From assembly GCF_032118995.1 (NCBI RefSeq), contig NC_092652.1:24293044-24357043 (forward strand): 64,000 nt of DNA, read 5' to 3'. Under the pieces are notes generated by a model, which was not told the DNA's origin, searched no databases, and saw only the letters and a list, made by a program, of their open reading frames with translations. Each line of letters opens with the position of its first letter. The first letter of the stretch is position 1. Both the position numbers and the translations under genes were made by a program. Positions 33,153 through 46,200 of this stretch are shown here, piece after piece. The DNA is from Asterias amurensis (taxonomy: Eukaryota; Echinodermata; Asteroidea; Forcipulatida; Asteriidae).

Positions 33153-36100
33153 ATGTCAGGTTTACTCGATAGCTGTGAAGAGCTTTTTGGGACAAGAAAT
33201 CTGTACGAGATCTTGGCTTTGGTGAAGGGTGCATCGAAAAATGAAGGTAGACATTTTATGAGTGACTGACTGGACTGTAGTGTTGTCGACAATGCTTTTT
33301 ACCTGTCACACAGCATGCACAGTGTACATGTACATTGTGTTGTAGAGTGTAGTCCGACTCTGAGATTGTATTTTTTTATACCGTGAACTACTACTTGCAT
33401 TATCAATCGTCATCGTTTACGTTCATCAGGTCTATTTATTTATTATCCAATAATGCGTAACTTCAAATTCAATCATTTGAAGGCTGCACTTGTCAGCTTT
33501 GCTCTGTTCACTGTAGTGTTGACCACCTTTGTGACCTAGGGCCCAATTTCATAGAGCTGCTAAGCACAAAAATTTGCTTAGCATGAAATTTTCACCTCGA
33601 TAAAAACAGGATTACCATACAAATTTTCACGTGATTTTCAGGATAAGCAAACGACAGCTTATTACCAGTAACAAGCAATATACAGCAACTGAAAATTTGG
33701 TTGGTAATCATGTTTTTATCAAGAAAGAAATTTCATGCTAAGCAATTTTTTGTGCTCAGCAGCTCTATGAAGCTGGGCCCTAGTAATAACATGAATAACG
33801 AGAGAGGTGAGAGGGGAGGGTGCCAGTAAAATCACAGAGGACCAGACTAGACCCAGTAACTAGTGCGCTGTCCTCTTTTTTCCCGAAATTTTATCATCTG
33901 TCGTACTATCGCCCCAGTGAAAGCAGACGTAAAATAATGGGGTGCAGGAGAACCAGTAACTGGGGCAATGACAACATTTCGAAATAAGGAGTACATCGCC
34001 CCGCCCCCAGTTACCAGTTACTGGGTCTAGGACCGGACCAAATTCTCTCCCAAGTGGATCGTTCAATTTCGGAAAGCATCGCTATTTAAAGTGCAAATGC
34101 ACTAAGCACAAAAAGCTAACGGACCAGTGAAGGCTGACTGGTCCTGCTGGCTAGTCTCAAAAAGGTTGACCCCCCTGACCTGAGTTAGTTCAATGGCCTC
34201 TAAGGCACTTTCCCAACCCTCTAATTTTGACAACTAACATTTACTATATTAGTTTTATTACTTGATAAAAGAGACACGGAATTGCAACTGCTGGGAAAGA
34301 TACTATAATCTTCTAAAAAGTTACCTGTAATACTAAAAACAAAATTAAATTCTACATTTTAACAGTGAAGAGAGGATACTACAAGTTGTCTCTGAAGGTC
34401 CACCCTGACCGTGTGAGCGATGAGGAGAAAGAAATTGCAACCCAGAAGTTCCAGGCATTGGGGAGGATCTATCGGGTCTTGAGTGACGATAATCTACGGT
34501 CACTGTATGACGACACAGGTGTGTAACACTGCATGGCATGTTCTAATTTTTGAGGCTTTTCATTATTTTGTCAGGATTTGTTCCTGATTTCACAGTGTTG
34601 TGACCAAGAGCAAGTTCGGGTGGCGACCATTTGTCAACCACTGGTCAATGTTCCATGGTTACCTATGCATTCAATACATCCTGGGTACCAGGCAAAATCA
34701 ACCAATGGTCGACTATAGTCGACTATAGTGCCTCACTCGAACTTGCTCCAAGCTGTAACCTAAGAGCACCAGACTCAAGCTCTGGAATGTCTGATCAGCA
34801 TAGTGTGGGTTTGAGTCCCGGTCGTGGCACTTTTGTCTTTGAGCGGGAGACTTTTTCATAATTGCTTTGTCAATGAAATGTTGATACTGTGTTCTAGGCT
34901 CAGTAGTGCACTTAAAAGGAAACCAGAACACTTTATCGTTGAAGAGTAGAGGTTAACCAGTCTTTCTGGTTCACATATCAAGCACCTTCTTTTACAGGTT
35001 TCCTGTGAGCTACAGGCTTGTGAGCTACAGTGAATAAGTTTACTTATGAGTTATCCTTTGTTTCATTACCAATGCCTTCACGCCCCTGATAAAGCTCTCA
35101 TATAAATTTTAGTTTCCTTCATAAAACTAACCTTTACCTATGAAAAACTGCTTTGCCCGTACTAGACACGGAATCAGATCCATTTCCTCCTGCATCGATA
35201 ATTTGTTGTATACATTGAACTAAAACAAATTTTTTTCTCTGAATGCGATCAGGTGAAGTTGATGATGACATGGACACGGAACAGAACAAGGACTGGTCGA
35301 CCTACTGGAGAATTTTATTCAAGAAAGTTTCTGTGAATGATATAAGGGAGTTTGAGAAGAAGTACCAAGGTAGGAAAAGTGCTCATCAACATGGCGCCGC
35401 TAACAAAGAATGACAACAAACTATGCAAAGTGAATGCCAAATGATGCGTAAGCCGTACCATACAATTATGGTTGGTGGGGTCAGAGGTATAAGTCATTTT
35501 GATATATTGGACACCTTACTAGGGCACTATTTGGTTTAGGTAAGCTTGAAATAGAAAGTCGCATCCCCCTTAAAGTGATCCCGCTGCTGCCGCTTCCCAG
35601 GTTGTATCATAAACCTGACTGTTGGCTACAGACTGCAGTTAACAGACAACATCCCAGCTAAAAAAAGCTCTAAGCATCGCCATCAACTCAAGGGGAGGCC
35701 TAGCACCAGCTCCTGGCTGGAAGAGACCTAGAGGCCGCCCTCGATCATCCTGGGCCCAACAACTTGTCCGGCCAAACGAAATCTACCACATGTGGCATGA
35801 GGCTGTAGGATGTGGACACAGGAGATCGGCACGATGGACCCTTGCTGTCTCTGCGATTGATTGATTGATTGCAGTTAACAGTTGTGTTGCTTCTGACGGG
35901 CACCCCAAACAAAGATATTGACAAAAGAGGGAGACCGCCAACATAAGGGCTACATTGAGGTCTCCAGTTCAGGTCCAACTCTTGTAATTATTGCTTTGTT
36001 TAACTTAAAATGAATTTAAACTTGAATACATTTTAGGTTCAGAAGAAGAGCTGGCAGATTTAAAGGCTTCTTACATGGAGTTTGAAGGGGACATGGAGCA

Positions 36101-37126
36101 GATACTGGAGAACGTCTTATGCTGCACAGTAGACGACGAACCAAGATTTGCCGAGATTCTTACAGATTTAATCAACAAGGAAGAGCTGCCTGAGTATCCA
36201 GCATTCACAAAGGAGAATAAGAAACAGAAGACTGGACGGAGGAAAAAGGTACTTAACCCTCTTACACTTGGTACTATATTCAGCGAATTGAAAACTGTAT
36301 ACCCAGTTTTTGAAACCATTCAACTGCATGGGGTGTGCATGGCGGCACAACTGTGCAGCACAGAGCTTTCTTTACACTTGTGTTAACGGAACTGTACTGC
36401 ATGCACTTTCTGCACATGATCTTATAATGAGAAGTTGTTTGTCATGGCGGTCAAGTACACTGGATTCAATAACCGGGTTTTGAGCACGGTCTTAATTCTG
36501 TTGTCCAATGCAGTTGTTAGACCGCAGAACTTGCAATCACAAGATTATGGGTTCGAATCCTACCAAGATAACCGCTGATTTCACAATCACTAGAATAATT
36601 ATTGTAACTGAATCACAATTTCTTGATTGACGCAACTCATAATCATAGACGTTAAACGAATGTTTGTATGAGAGAGATTGGCTGTTGCCAGCTTGGTGTT
36701 TAAATCCTCTTGTGGGAGTTTGCAGAGTTCTCTTGACGGGAAGATCATTAAGATAGACAGATTCTTGCGTCCATAAGCAAGCACTTAACCATTATTGCTT
36801 CACCCTTTATACAATAAGGGGGGGCATGTTCCCCCATCCCCCTCTTAGTTTCGCCCCTGGTCTCAGGATACAAACAGGGTTGGGCTTAAATTTATGTTAT
36901 TTATTCTTGTCATCAATAGGCAAAACAAGAGGCTGCTGAGGCGGAGCATCTTGCCAAGGAGATGGGACTCGGACAGGAAAATGGCGACGATGCGCTGAGC
37001 GCGCTCATCAAGCAAAGGCAACAATCTCGAGATCAACAGATGGATAGTTTTATGGCTGGACTGGAGGCTAAGTACTGCAAGCCGAAATCAAAGGGCAAGA
37101 AAAGTAAAGCGGCAAAGACAAAATGA
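33153..37126 (+). CDS. DNAJC9: DnaJ homologue subfamily C member 9, five exons
   Basis: Nuclear and cytosolic J-domain co-chaperone that stimulates HSP70 and also binds histone H3-H4, helping keep histones soluble during chromatin assembly. Exons 33153-33246, 34366-34518, 35253-35369, 36037-36248 and 36920-37126 sum to 783 nt, giving 260 aa, the usual family length. The J domain covers about residues 16-83 with the catalytic HPD at 44-46 in a KVHPDR context, helix II before it (VKRGYYKLSL) and helix III/IV after (FQALGRIYRVLSD). Exon 3 and 4 encode the acidic and helical histone-binding middle (FEGDMEQILENVLCC). Exon 5 encodes the charged tail ending in a KSKGKKSKAAKTK-type basic stretch, probably nuclear targeting. 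The start codon precedes the conserved CEELFGTRNLYEIL. All borders are GT-AG. Introns 2 and 3 carry SINE and LINE insertions. Confidence 0.96.
33538..33781. mobile_element. Family D inverted-repeat element in DNAJC9 intron 1
   Basis: GGGCCCAATTTCATAGAGC to AGCTCTATGAAGCTGGGCCC; the centre has diverged (GATAAGCAAACGACAGC), suggesting a subfamily. Confidence 0.82.
34570..34960 (+). repeat. tRNA-derived SINE in DNAJC9 intron 2
   Basis: AGAGCACCAGACTCAAGC and GTGGGTTTGAGTCCCGG form a tRNA-like head at about 34757-34830. The following CTTTGTCAATGAAATG and CAGTAGTGCACTTAAAAGG belong to the body. Confidence 0.65.
35570..35990 (+). repeat. Dispersed repeat split by the LINE
   Basis: CGCTTCCCAGGTTGTATC before the LINE and CACCCCAAACAAAGATATTG with GGGAGACCGCCAACATA after it match, in reverse, one continuous repeat at 46740-46910. 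A partial copy is at about 43195-43325. Confidence 0.78.
35646..35870 (+). mobile_element. 5'-truncated LINE 3' end in DNAJC9 intron 3
   Basis: Codes for the last residues of a non-LTR reverse transcriptase ORF: WKRPRGRPRSSWAQQLV, then MWHEAVGCGHRRSARWTLAV and a stop, followed by a GATT-repeat tail. It is flanked by an 11-bp target duplication, GCAGTTAACAG, at 35635-35645 and 35871-35881. Clade not determined from so short a piece. Confidence 0.82.
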
Positions 37127-37261
37127 AAGGAGAAAGTGTCAAGACTCTTTTGTACCAAACCTAAAGTAAAGCGTCGTTTATAGTAAATCTGAGTTGTGCA
37201 TAAAATGTACAACGTTGGCCCTGAACTTCGCTCTCAAAGGTTTACAGTAACGAACCTCTGT

Positions 37262-37637
37262 TATAGGAACTGTACACATTTGGTAATTGTCAAAGACCAG
37301 TGCTCTAACTTGGTGTATCTCATCATAAGCATAAAATAACAAGCCTGTGCAAATACAGGCTCAATTGGTCATGGAAGTTGCGAGAAAATGATGAAAGAAA
37401 AAACACCCTTGCTTGGACGAATTTGTGTGCTTTCGATAGGAATAAAAGATTTCTAGCTAGAAACTCTTTTACTATTTTAGTGAGAAATTACCTCATTTTA
37501 AAAAACTACAATACTTCAGAGAGAGTCGTTTCCTACAATGTTTTATACTATCAACAGCTCTCCAATGCTCGTTACCAAGTCAGTTTTTAAGTTAATATTT
37601 GTTTAGAGTAATTACCAAACGTGTACCTTCCCTTTAA
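37262..37637 (+). mobile_element. Family A miniature element, 3' of DNAJC9
   Basis: Left end GGAACTGTACACATTTGG and right end GTGTACCTTCCCTTTAA are inverted and diverged from the consensus in the same way. It lies about 135 bp after the DNAJC9 stop and may be transcribed in its 3' UTR. Confidence 0.65.
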
Positions 37638-37795
37638 GGGGCACCTCTATGGGAAAAATGTAAGTTTGTTTTGGAACCTTGCACTTGCAGAGGTCACCAC
37701 AGTAAAAGCACAGGGCACCATGGCAATTGCTGTGGGTGCCGTGGGTTATTTTTGAGGCCTGTTGGTCGTACAAACTCGAGACCACAGATTTATTT

Positions 37796-38066
37796 ATAAG
37801 AACTAGAGGGCACACTGGCCTATATACGCGCTCCGGCATGCGCGCAGGCAGCCATTTTCTAAGTTGACAAAACTGGCATCCCACAGCGTGTGTTTGTGCG
37901 GCCATTTTGTAAGTTGAACAAAACAGCATCGCGTAGCGTTCAATAAACACAAACTCCAACGTGTGTTTCACATTCAAGGCGCGTACATAATGGCGCACGC
38001 GTGTCTCCTTGCGGTCCCGTCGCCTTTGTGCAAGAAGCATCACCCGTGCGCTCTCTAGTTCTTATA
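37796..38066. mobile_element. CpG-rich terminal-inverted-repeat element
   Basis: Ends TATAAGAACTAGAGGGC and GCTCTCTAGTTCTTATA are inverted, with TA at each border. The inside is CpG-rich and holds two related segments (GCGGCCATTTTGTAAGTTG and GCAGCCATTTTCTAAGTTG). A 143-codon open frame on the minus strand runs through it but has no recognisable domain. Confidence 0.68.
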
Positions 38067-40241
38067 TAACTCTATGCTCGAGACTGACTATGTGTTTTGA
38101 AAAAAACTGTAGGTGAACTGATAGTCAGCACTTAATGGAGTCAGGAGTCCATACAAGTAATGCTGATAGATGATGTATCTCATGAAATTACAAGTGCGCT
38201 TTAGAGATAATGTGTGCACAGCTCAATTGAAGAAAGCATAAAATCTTACGTTTTCAGAAAATTGTAAAAAGGGGGCACATTTCGAAACTGTTTTAAAAGC
38301 ATTTATTTATAAAAGATAAAATAAATGCTTTTGTTTGGAAATTTGTTATGTGACTTTTGTATGTAACATGAGTCCGCCATGTAATGCAGGGGAATATCCA
38401 AAGTCTTTTTGTAAACAAGGTTTGGTCTTTAAGACATGGCAAGATTTCCCAAAATGGTTTTACATAATGTTACTGTAAAAATGAGGCGTCGTCATAGTAG
38501 TTGTATACACATGAAGCAGTGCTCCAAAAACTTCGGATAATAAACCTAGATTTGAGAAAGACCATCTTATAAGCTTTCTATTTAGGATATACCTATGCCG
38601 GCTGTACAACCAATCCTGCATTAAAAAGACTTATGAAGAAACTGACCAGGTCATATTAAAAGCCATGGCCAAGACCAGGTCATTGTCTCTCTATAGTTCC
38701 AGACTAATGTGATAACATGAGCGTTAAAAAATGTAGCTCAAAAGCAAGATTATTTCTTTTATTTAAGATAGTGATTTTCATAAATAAACCAATTTTTGTT
38801 TATAGAAAGTAGTTGGTAAAGTTTGGCCGGCAAGACGTGTACACAGGTTTAGGAAGAAAACAAAATCCATTATGTGTACAGTTATGTCTGTTATCTATTT
38901 ATGAAAAAGGCGAGTCATTTCTTAAGAAAAATGTTTGGTCCAATGTGTTTTGGGTTTTCTTTTTTCCCCTCAACATTTATTTTAATTTAAACTAAAATTC
39001 ACAGACAGTGTTAATTCACAGATAGTGTTAACGTTTCTAAATAAATGGAGGGTTGCTAATGCTATATAAATCTGCTTGTTTGTTTTCCACATTATATTGA
39101 TGATAATGAAATTATTACAAATTTAGAGCTGAAAACAAAAGAATAATAATAAACAAAGAACAAAGCATTTAAATTTGTCAAAGCAGTATTTGTTGCATCT
39201 CTGAGGGAATTTGTTTGTGTCTTTGTAAACAAGAGTGAGTTTAGACATGGTGAATTTGTCAACCAGAAAATGTGGGTCAAAATTAACTCATTATTTCCAA
39301 TGCTATTTCTAGTTTGATAAGAGAAAATAAGGAATTGAATGTCTGAATTTTTGTGGGCGGGGACAAACTTATGTGGGCGGGGGGGGGGGAATAAAATCCT
39401 TCTCTGTTTTGATCGGGACCAAACCAGAAGTTTTTTATATCACTTTGTTTTCTTCCCCTTTCATGATTGGGCTGTTGGTAAAATCTTTGATCAAAAAAAC
39501 AACTCGGTCCAAGGGATATATGTAGCGCCCTCTATAGTTTACAAACGTAACAGCTGTACCTTTTGCAAAGTTTTGCACGTAAACAGGTAAAAACAAATAC
39601 ACGGAGGAGGGAAATTCAGTTTAATAAAATAACAAAAATCATTATGTGAGGCAGATTTTTTAGACTGAGTAACTTTAACCCCCCAAAAAATCATGTTGTG
39701 ACTTGTCTAAAAGACCATGATCGATAGTGACGAATCGGAGACTAACATAACTGTTGACCAATCACAGCTCACCTTTGCGCGGCCGCAAATCGGTTATGAA
39801 GCTAGGCTGTTCTTGCAAACTTACTCCCTCAAAATTGAGTAGTAAAATGATGATTTTTGTAAGGTTTGTGACACCACACAATTTATAACCTTTGTAGAAA
39901 TAAATTCAACATAAATTTTATGATAACCTAATAATTTTTGAATTAACAGATTTAGGAAACTACTGTGTGTCAAACAATTTATGTTTCTTCCAGTCATGTC
40001 AGCGATAGAAAATATAAGTAATTCTAAAAAAATACCAGACGTTATTTTTGACACAAGATGTGTACATGCAATTTACATGTATGTACAGCGTACACAAACA
40101 ATACATGATTATTATTAATAGTTGGGCGTCGACAATGAACGAGTGATGAAGGAAAGTTTGTAAACATCGTATTTTTCAAGGTCTAAATTTGAGGCTTCTG
40201 CAAACCCTGTTGTTATTGCGGTTTGGACATTTTGAACAACA
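38067..40241. other. DNAJC9-MEIOC intergenic region
   Basis: No coding exon seen. AATAAA-type signals occur (for example near 38290-38325) but none is clearly the DNAJC9 end. The MEIOC transcription start should lie in the last few hundred bases; no TATA box is apparent there. Confidence 0.45.
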
Positions 40242-43200
40242 ATGGTAAGTTGTTTTGCAAGACTCACAAGCTTGTTTTTTAATTTGAAATGAAGGAGTTA
40301 TCTATCTTTTGAAAAAGGAAATGACTGTGTACAGTCGAGTCAGTCATGTCAGTAGTGTTTACTTCAAATGAGTCGTACATGGGATGATGACCATTGAAAT
40401 TGTTTGTGTTCTGACTGATGACTTGTCATGCTGTGCGTCGTGGTGAGTCAATAATCAACACTAATAATTTTTAAAATAACAGAAAATCAGTAAAACAGGG
40501 ATGAGATTGTTCAGTCTTTTGGTTGAATTCAGTCTTTTTATGTCGGACTGGTGAAGAAAACCAGACAATATTATTGTTTTCCACAAATAAAGAAATTGGT
40601 CTACTTCTCCAGCATATCCAGTTCTCTGGTGCTTTGGATACTGTTTCCAAAAGCTCATTGGAATTTACAAGCCCAGGGGTTACCAAACAGTAGAAATGGC
40701 ATCATTTCAACATACCTTTGAATTTGTATTCAAGTTTCAGACTTTTTCGTTAGTAATGACTCTCACCCCTGGTAAAAGTAAAGGGCTCCCAGGTAGATAA
40801 TTGGTGATTGTCAGTAAACCTGACTCGTACTTTTCAATGGCAGACCTACATGACCTACAGTACTATGCCTAACTTGTTTTACTCCACAAAATAAATTAAA
40901 CTTTTAAAGACACTGCCACTGGACACTTGGTAATTGTCAAAGACCAGTCTTCTCACTTTTTGTGTATCTCAACATAAAAATGCATAAAATAACAATTCTG
41001 TGAAAATTTGAGCTCAATTGGTCGCGAAGTTGCGAGATAATAATGAAAGAAAAACAACCTTGTCATGCTTGTCACATGAAGTTGTGTGCTTTCAGCGCAA
41101 CTCGACTTCACGCATTGTCTGCTGATCAGAAACACCAGAGCTTATAAAGTGGAGGATATCAAAAAAGTGTTAGCTTCTGGACTTGAATTCATGACAATGC
41201 AAAAATGACATTATCCAATTCAGATAGTCAACTCAATAAAATTTGTGTGTAAAAACAAAAACCTTGCGAGCACTTTGTTTATAGTAGAATGTTTTGACTT
41301 GTGCACACATTACAGGTAGATTTATTATCATTTTCATTGAAATTATTAAATTAATGCTAATTATCATGCATGATCGGTTAGATAACAATTCCCATTGTTA
41401 CATCTCAAATCATAAGTCCCTGCGTGCTCAATGCTAAAACCAATTTTTCAATTTTTAACAGTCAAGGTTTGAGGTTTAAGTTAAAGGCTCAAATTTGTGT
41501 GTAACATCAAACAACTTTCTGCACTCTGCTTAAAAAAAAAGTGTTTGCGAGGTCAAATATGGTTAAAGGCCTGGAAATGTTTTGTGAAGACCAGTATTCT
41601 CACTTCGTTTATATCCTAACACTAATTACAGGCCTGGAATTTCATCTTTGAGCATGTTGAAAAGAGCAAGACCATTTTCATTTTGCAAAGGACACTTCTA
41701 TTTGAAAATCTGTGTGTAATTCCAGGCCTTTCCTTATTCATGTAATAACAAACCTATGAAAATTTGTGCTCATCAATTGTTCATCGAATTTGCAGGGGAA
41801 TATTGAAAGAAAAAACACATTGTTATAATAGACAATAAATTTGCATCGGGGATACATTGTTGCATTACTTTGTTTGCTTTCAGATGCATTTATAAAAGGC
41901 TTCAGCTGAAGTATTTTCTTATTTGAGTGAGAAATTACCTCTTTCACGTTAGTTCAGAGGGAGCCATTTCTCACAATGTTTTATACTATCAACAGCTCTC
42001 CACTGCTTGTTACCAAGTAAGTTTGTATGCTAACAACTACTCTGAGTAATTACCAATAGTATCAAGTGCCTTAGGTCATAAACTCTACTCAATCTTTTTA
42101 GGAACATGGCCAGCTTCCACCAAATGGTACTTTAGAGGGACATCATCAGGACCTTAACCACCCTTACTGGATGCATCCATCCCACAGAGCCAACCACTCA
42201 TCTGGAAACAGGAAAGTGCCTGTGGATTGCCATGGTGATGGCGAAGCTGTCGTTGATGATTTACTTGACAGATCTGGACTGTTTGATGAGCTGGTGTGCC
42301 AGATTTTGGATGAAAGTCCCCCAAATACTGAGGCAGGAATAATGAATATTCAGCAGAACCAGCATTTCGATTCAGCCATCAAGGACCAGTAAGTTACAGA
42401 TTTACATCCAGCCCAGTTACTGGGAACTCTAACTAACAGATCAATTTGGTTGATGCCATTTCTTGGTGCAATCGCTTTTGCTTAATTTACAATAATCCAG
42501 GGCTCAAAATTTACACTGGACCATTACTTAGCATTAGGCTTACTTAGTACAGGACTTTCATTTTTGAGAGGGCGAGGCCATTTTCCTGTTGCAAAGGGTA
42601 CTTCTATTAAGAAAACTTTTGAATGGGCACCCCAAGGCCAAGAACAGGGGCAGCATAGGCCATGAATTCACATTATACAATTAAGAACTACACTGAACAA
42701 GTCCAATAGCCAGCAAATGAAGTTACATCCAAGTGAGTAGCACCAGTCATAGTTCATTTCTCTGATCAAGTTTGTAAGAGCCATGTCACAAAAGGCGATT
42801 TAGAAGTGTTAGTTTCAGGCAGTCTTCTTAAAACAAAAATTTTGAATTTCAGTTTTCTGAATTTTTTTCCAAGTGGATAGTGAGTTACAGCAAAAAGTGT
42901 ATTTTGTGCTGCCATTGTGTTCCTTGTGCATGCAGTGCATCCAACTGTGCCATTTCATGTTAAAAAGATGGCATACTGTTGGTGATTTGTAGTAATGATT
43001 CATTTTATAACTTATTCCAGGTTTCAGGGTCTGCATATCAGAACTCATGCTGATACTGTCTCTTCTGCCTGGGCCAAAACTAAAGTTGAAAGAAGTCATG
43101 AAAGCTCAGTGCATCCAAGATTCCCTCCAGGTTTGTCATAGAACCATTAAATATAGATTCAATGTTGTATGAGATTTATCATTATTTATTACATAAAGCA

Positions 43201-46200
43201 GTTACGAATTGATGGCTTCTGACTGGCAACCCCGCACATAGACATTGATGAAATAGGGAAACCACCAACACCAACACCTCAGTTGGTAGAGCCCAAGGAT
43301 GTTAGTCCTGAGGTTTCATGTTTAGGGGTCGATTTCACAAAGAGTAAGGACTAATCCTAACTTAGGACTAGTCCTAGGATATGAAGAACGTATGGCTAGT
43401 CCTAAGTTAGGATGAGTAACTCATCCTAACTCTAGATAAGACTAGTCTTAACTCTTTGTTGAATCAAAAATTATTTTAGATTCACCCAATCGGCTACCCT
43501 TCTGGCTTATTACTTAATATTTATACCAAAAATCATTGCTAGAGCAAATGTCTTACCCCTAGACATCCACAGAAACAAGTTGTCTTGCTGAAAATGCAAC
43601 AAAACTCACTGCTAGCATTTATAAAACTAATCCGCTTGTTTTCTTGAGTGTTTTTTTCTTTTTACTTTCAGGGATCACAGAGAGACCTGAGCATCCAGCC
43701 TTATTTAGTGAGATGTATCCAGGCATCCCAGCAAATGAAGGCCAACAAGGAAACATAACACCAGCTACTGGTTCACCCCTACAGCAACCTATGGCAGCTG
43801 ATGCAGAAAACCACAAGAGGATGCAAGATTATTTTCACAGCGCTCCAAACTTCATGAAGGGGGAGAATTCGGAGCCGCACGAATTCAAAGCGAACTTCCC
43901 TGAGAGGTCTTTTCAGGGTGTTTTGCCTAATTCAGGAGGGGACTGTAGGAATATCGTTTTTCCTAACTCAGAGAATCAGTACGGTGCTTCCAGGTTAAAT
44001 CTTACAAGTCAATCCATGGGTAGTGGTCGTGGGGGACAAGATGGCGCTAGGGATACACAAGCTACGGAGGATCCCCACCAGTACTTCAGGCAGAGAACAT
44101 CCGCAGCACAGCAAGCTCAGCAGTTTCCAAGACCACCAAGTAGATCAGCGCAGCAGTTTCCAATGAATGAACAACAGCAGGCTATGAACTTGCCATTTGC
44201 CAATCAGGACGCCAAGACCCACCTGATGCAGCAGATGAACATGGCCAACAACTGGACCAACTTCAACAATCTCTTGACCAAGGGTAATCTGAATCTCCGA
44301 ACCAACACTATGGCTTTCGATCAAAACCAAATTCAAAGGAACATGAATGCATCTAACCCGTTTGGACAAAACCAAGTGCCCAATTATCAGTTCCCTATGC
44401 AGCGTATGCCATCTCCACATCAGGCATCCGGAAGGTATCCAAGTCACAGCCAGAAGACCCCAAGCTCTGGGGGTCATTTTCAAAATCCGATCTTCCCCGT
44501 GAGACCTCAAATTCACAATCAGTCTGGGAGTCCAAACATGGCTTTTTGGCAGCAGTCTCAGCAGTGTCAGCAAAATGACAACCAGAACTACTTGGGACAG
44601 TTGCACGTTCAACTGGAAGAATGCTACTACCAATTCTACAGCATCGAAAAAGAACGAAAGAAGGTAATTTTTTTCAAAAAGAACTGTTTTGAGGGAGGTT
44701 GTTTTATCTAAAACAGGTCATTGAGCAGTGACCTCATTGAGCGGGAATGACGGTGGGCATTATCTTTGTGGTGCATCATTCATTTCTACTATTGAAACCA
44801 AGAATGCCTCATAAGTGAACTTAATTCCTCACAAGCCTGAGGAATATTTAAAGTTGTAAATGAACCAGAAACACTGGGGTTTACCCCTACTGTTCAAAAT
44901 AAGTGTTCTGTGTTGTTTAACGTGTACTACCAACCCCAGTCTACATTGGACCCATGGTTTAAGATCTCATCCGAAGGACAAAACAATAATGGTAAAGTTT
45001 CTTGCTGAAGGGAACAAGTGCCACAAAGAAGACTCAAACCCAAAACCTGATGATCGGAAAGACCGAACAAGGGTCAGGTGCTATTAACCAATCAGCTAGG
45101 CAACATGTACAATTTGCCTGATGGTGATGGATATACTCAGTGTTGTGTTAAAACTTGTAAATTCTTGTCATAATCTTTGAGATTGGGTGGGGCACTTAAA
45201 TTTTGAATCAGTGCAAGTGCGCAAAAACAGTGACTAAAGCTTTAGACATTTTTAAACTTAAAAGTTCAGAGGATAACACATAGAAAAGAATATTGAAATA
45301 GGGACTACCATATTTTGGCCATTGTCATTGTGCAGACCTAGTGCTAATATTTAAATTTGAATGGTTTGGTTTGGTTTCTTTTCAGACTGAAGTAGAGCTA
45401 GCTCGCATGAATCCTGGTCGTCGTATTTCCAGCGCCAACACCATACAGACTCCTCAGTTACCAGATAATCCTACCAGTCTGGACAGGCTGATTGTTGACT
45501 TCTATAAAGAGCACAGTAGAGTAAGAAACACAATCTCTTTTTCAATTCAGGGGAACTTAACTTGCGAATCTCTGGCATGGGGATATTAGGGCAGTCTAGT
45601 ATAAGCCTTGATCAAGGCGCGCCGGCTGGACGGAACGGTTAAGTTGCAATTTGCCTCACTTAGTTTGCCCTAGACTCCAAGCATACCCACGCTCGCTGCT
45701 TGGAACTGTTAAATGCAGTCATGCTCTTTACACATACACTGTGAGTATACAGGTGGCCATTTCTAAACATTCACGCCAAGAACTTTAGCAAAAAGAATCC
45801 AGGGAAAAGGTGTACTGAGGACTACCTCGCTTTGCATTTTGTGTACAAAACCAATGGTAATGGAGGAGGATGGTATAATACCAACTTTTTTTAATCCTGC
45901 TCCCCTCCTCCCCCTCCCATTGTGTGTGACTATTCGTCGTCGACCCTTGATCCTGCTACCCCGAGGCTTTACGCTACTGTTAACAACCATGTATTTTCGT
46001 TGGTTATTGGTTGATCTAGAAACTCCTTGCTGTGACATATAAGTTGATGAGTAAACGCACATCATTGTGGAGGTAACAGCTACGAGCGTGATTGGCCATT
46101 ATAATGAACCCCACCCGGCTTGCCAATAAAACTCCTCTGGAAATCCAAAGTGAATATAAAGAAAAACACAAAAATGCAGCTACAGAATCATCCAGGCTGT

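Noticed and set aside
37612-38043. 143-codon minus-strand frame as a gene
   Set aside because: It lies across a family A end and a CpG-rich inverted-repeat element; the cysteines and basic residues follow from repeat composition and there is no family match I can name.
43644-43671. ATG upstream of the large MEIOC exon as the gene start
   Set aside because: The segment before 43672 is a polypyrimidine-rich acceptor tract, and in-phase upstream exons at 43021 and 42102 account for the N-terminus.
43860-44640. Minus-strand 162-codon frame opposite MEIOC exon 4
   Set aside because: Antisense shadow of a Gln/Asn/Pro-rich coding exon; no splice or domain support.
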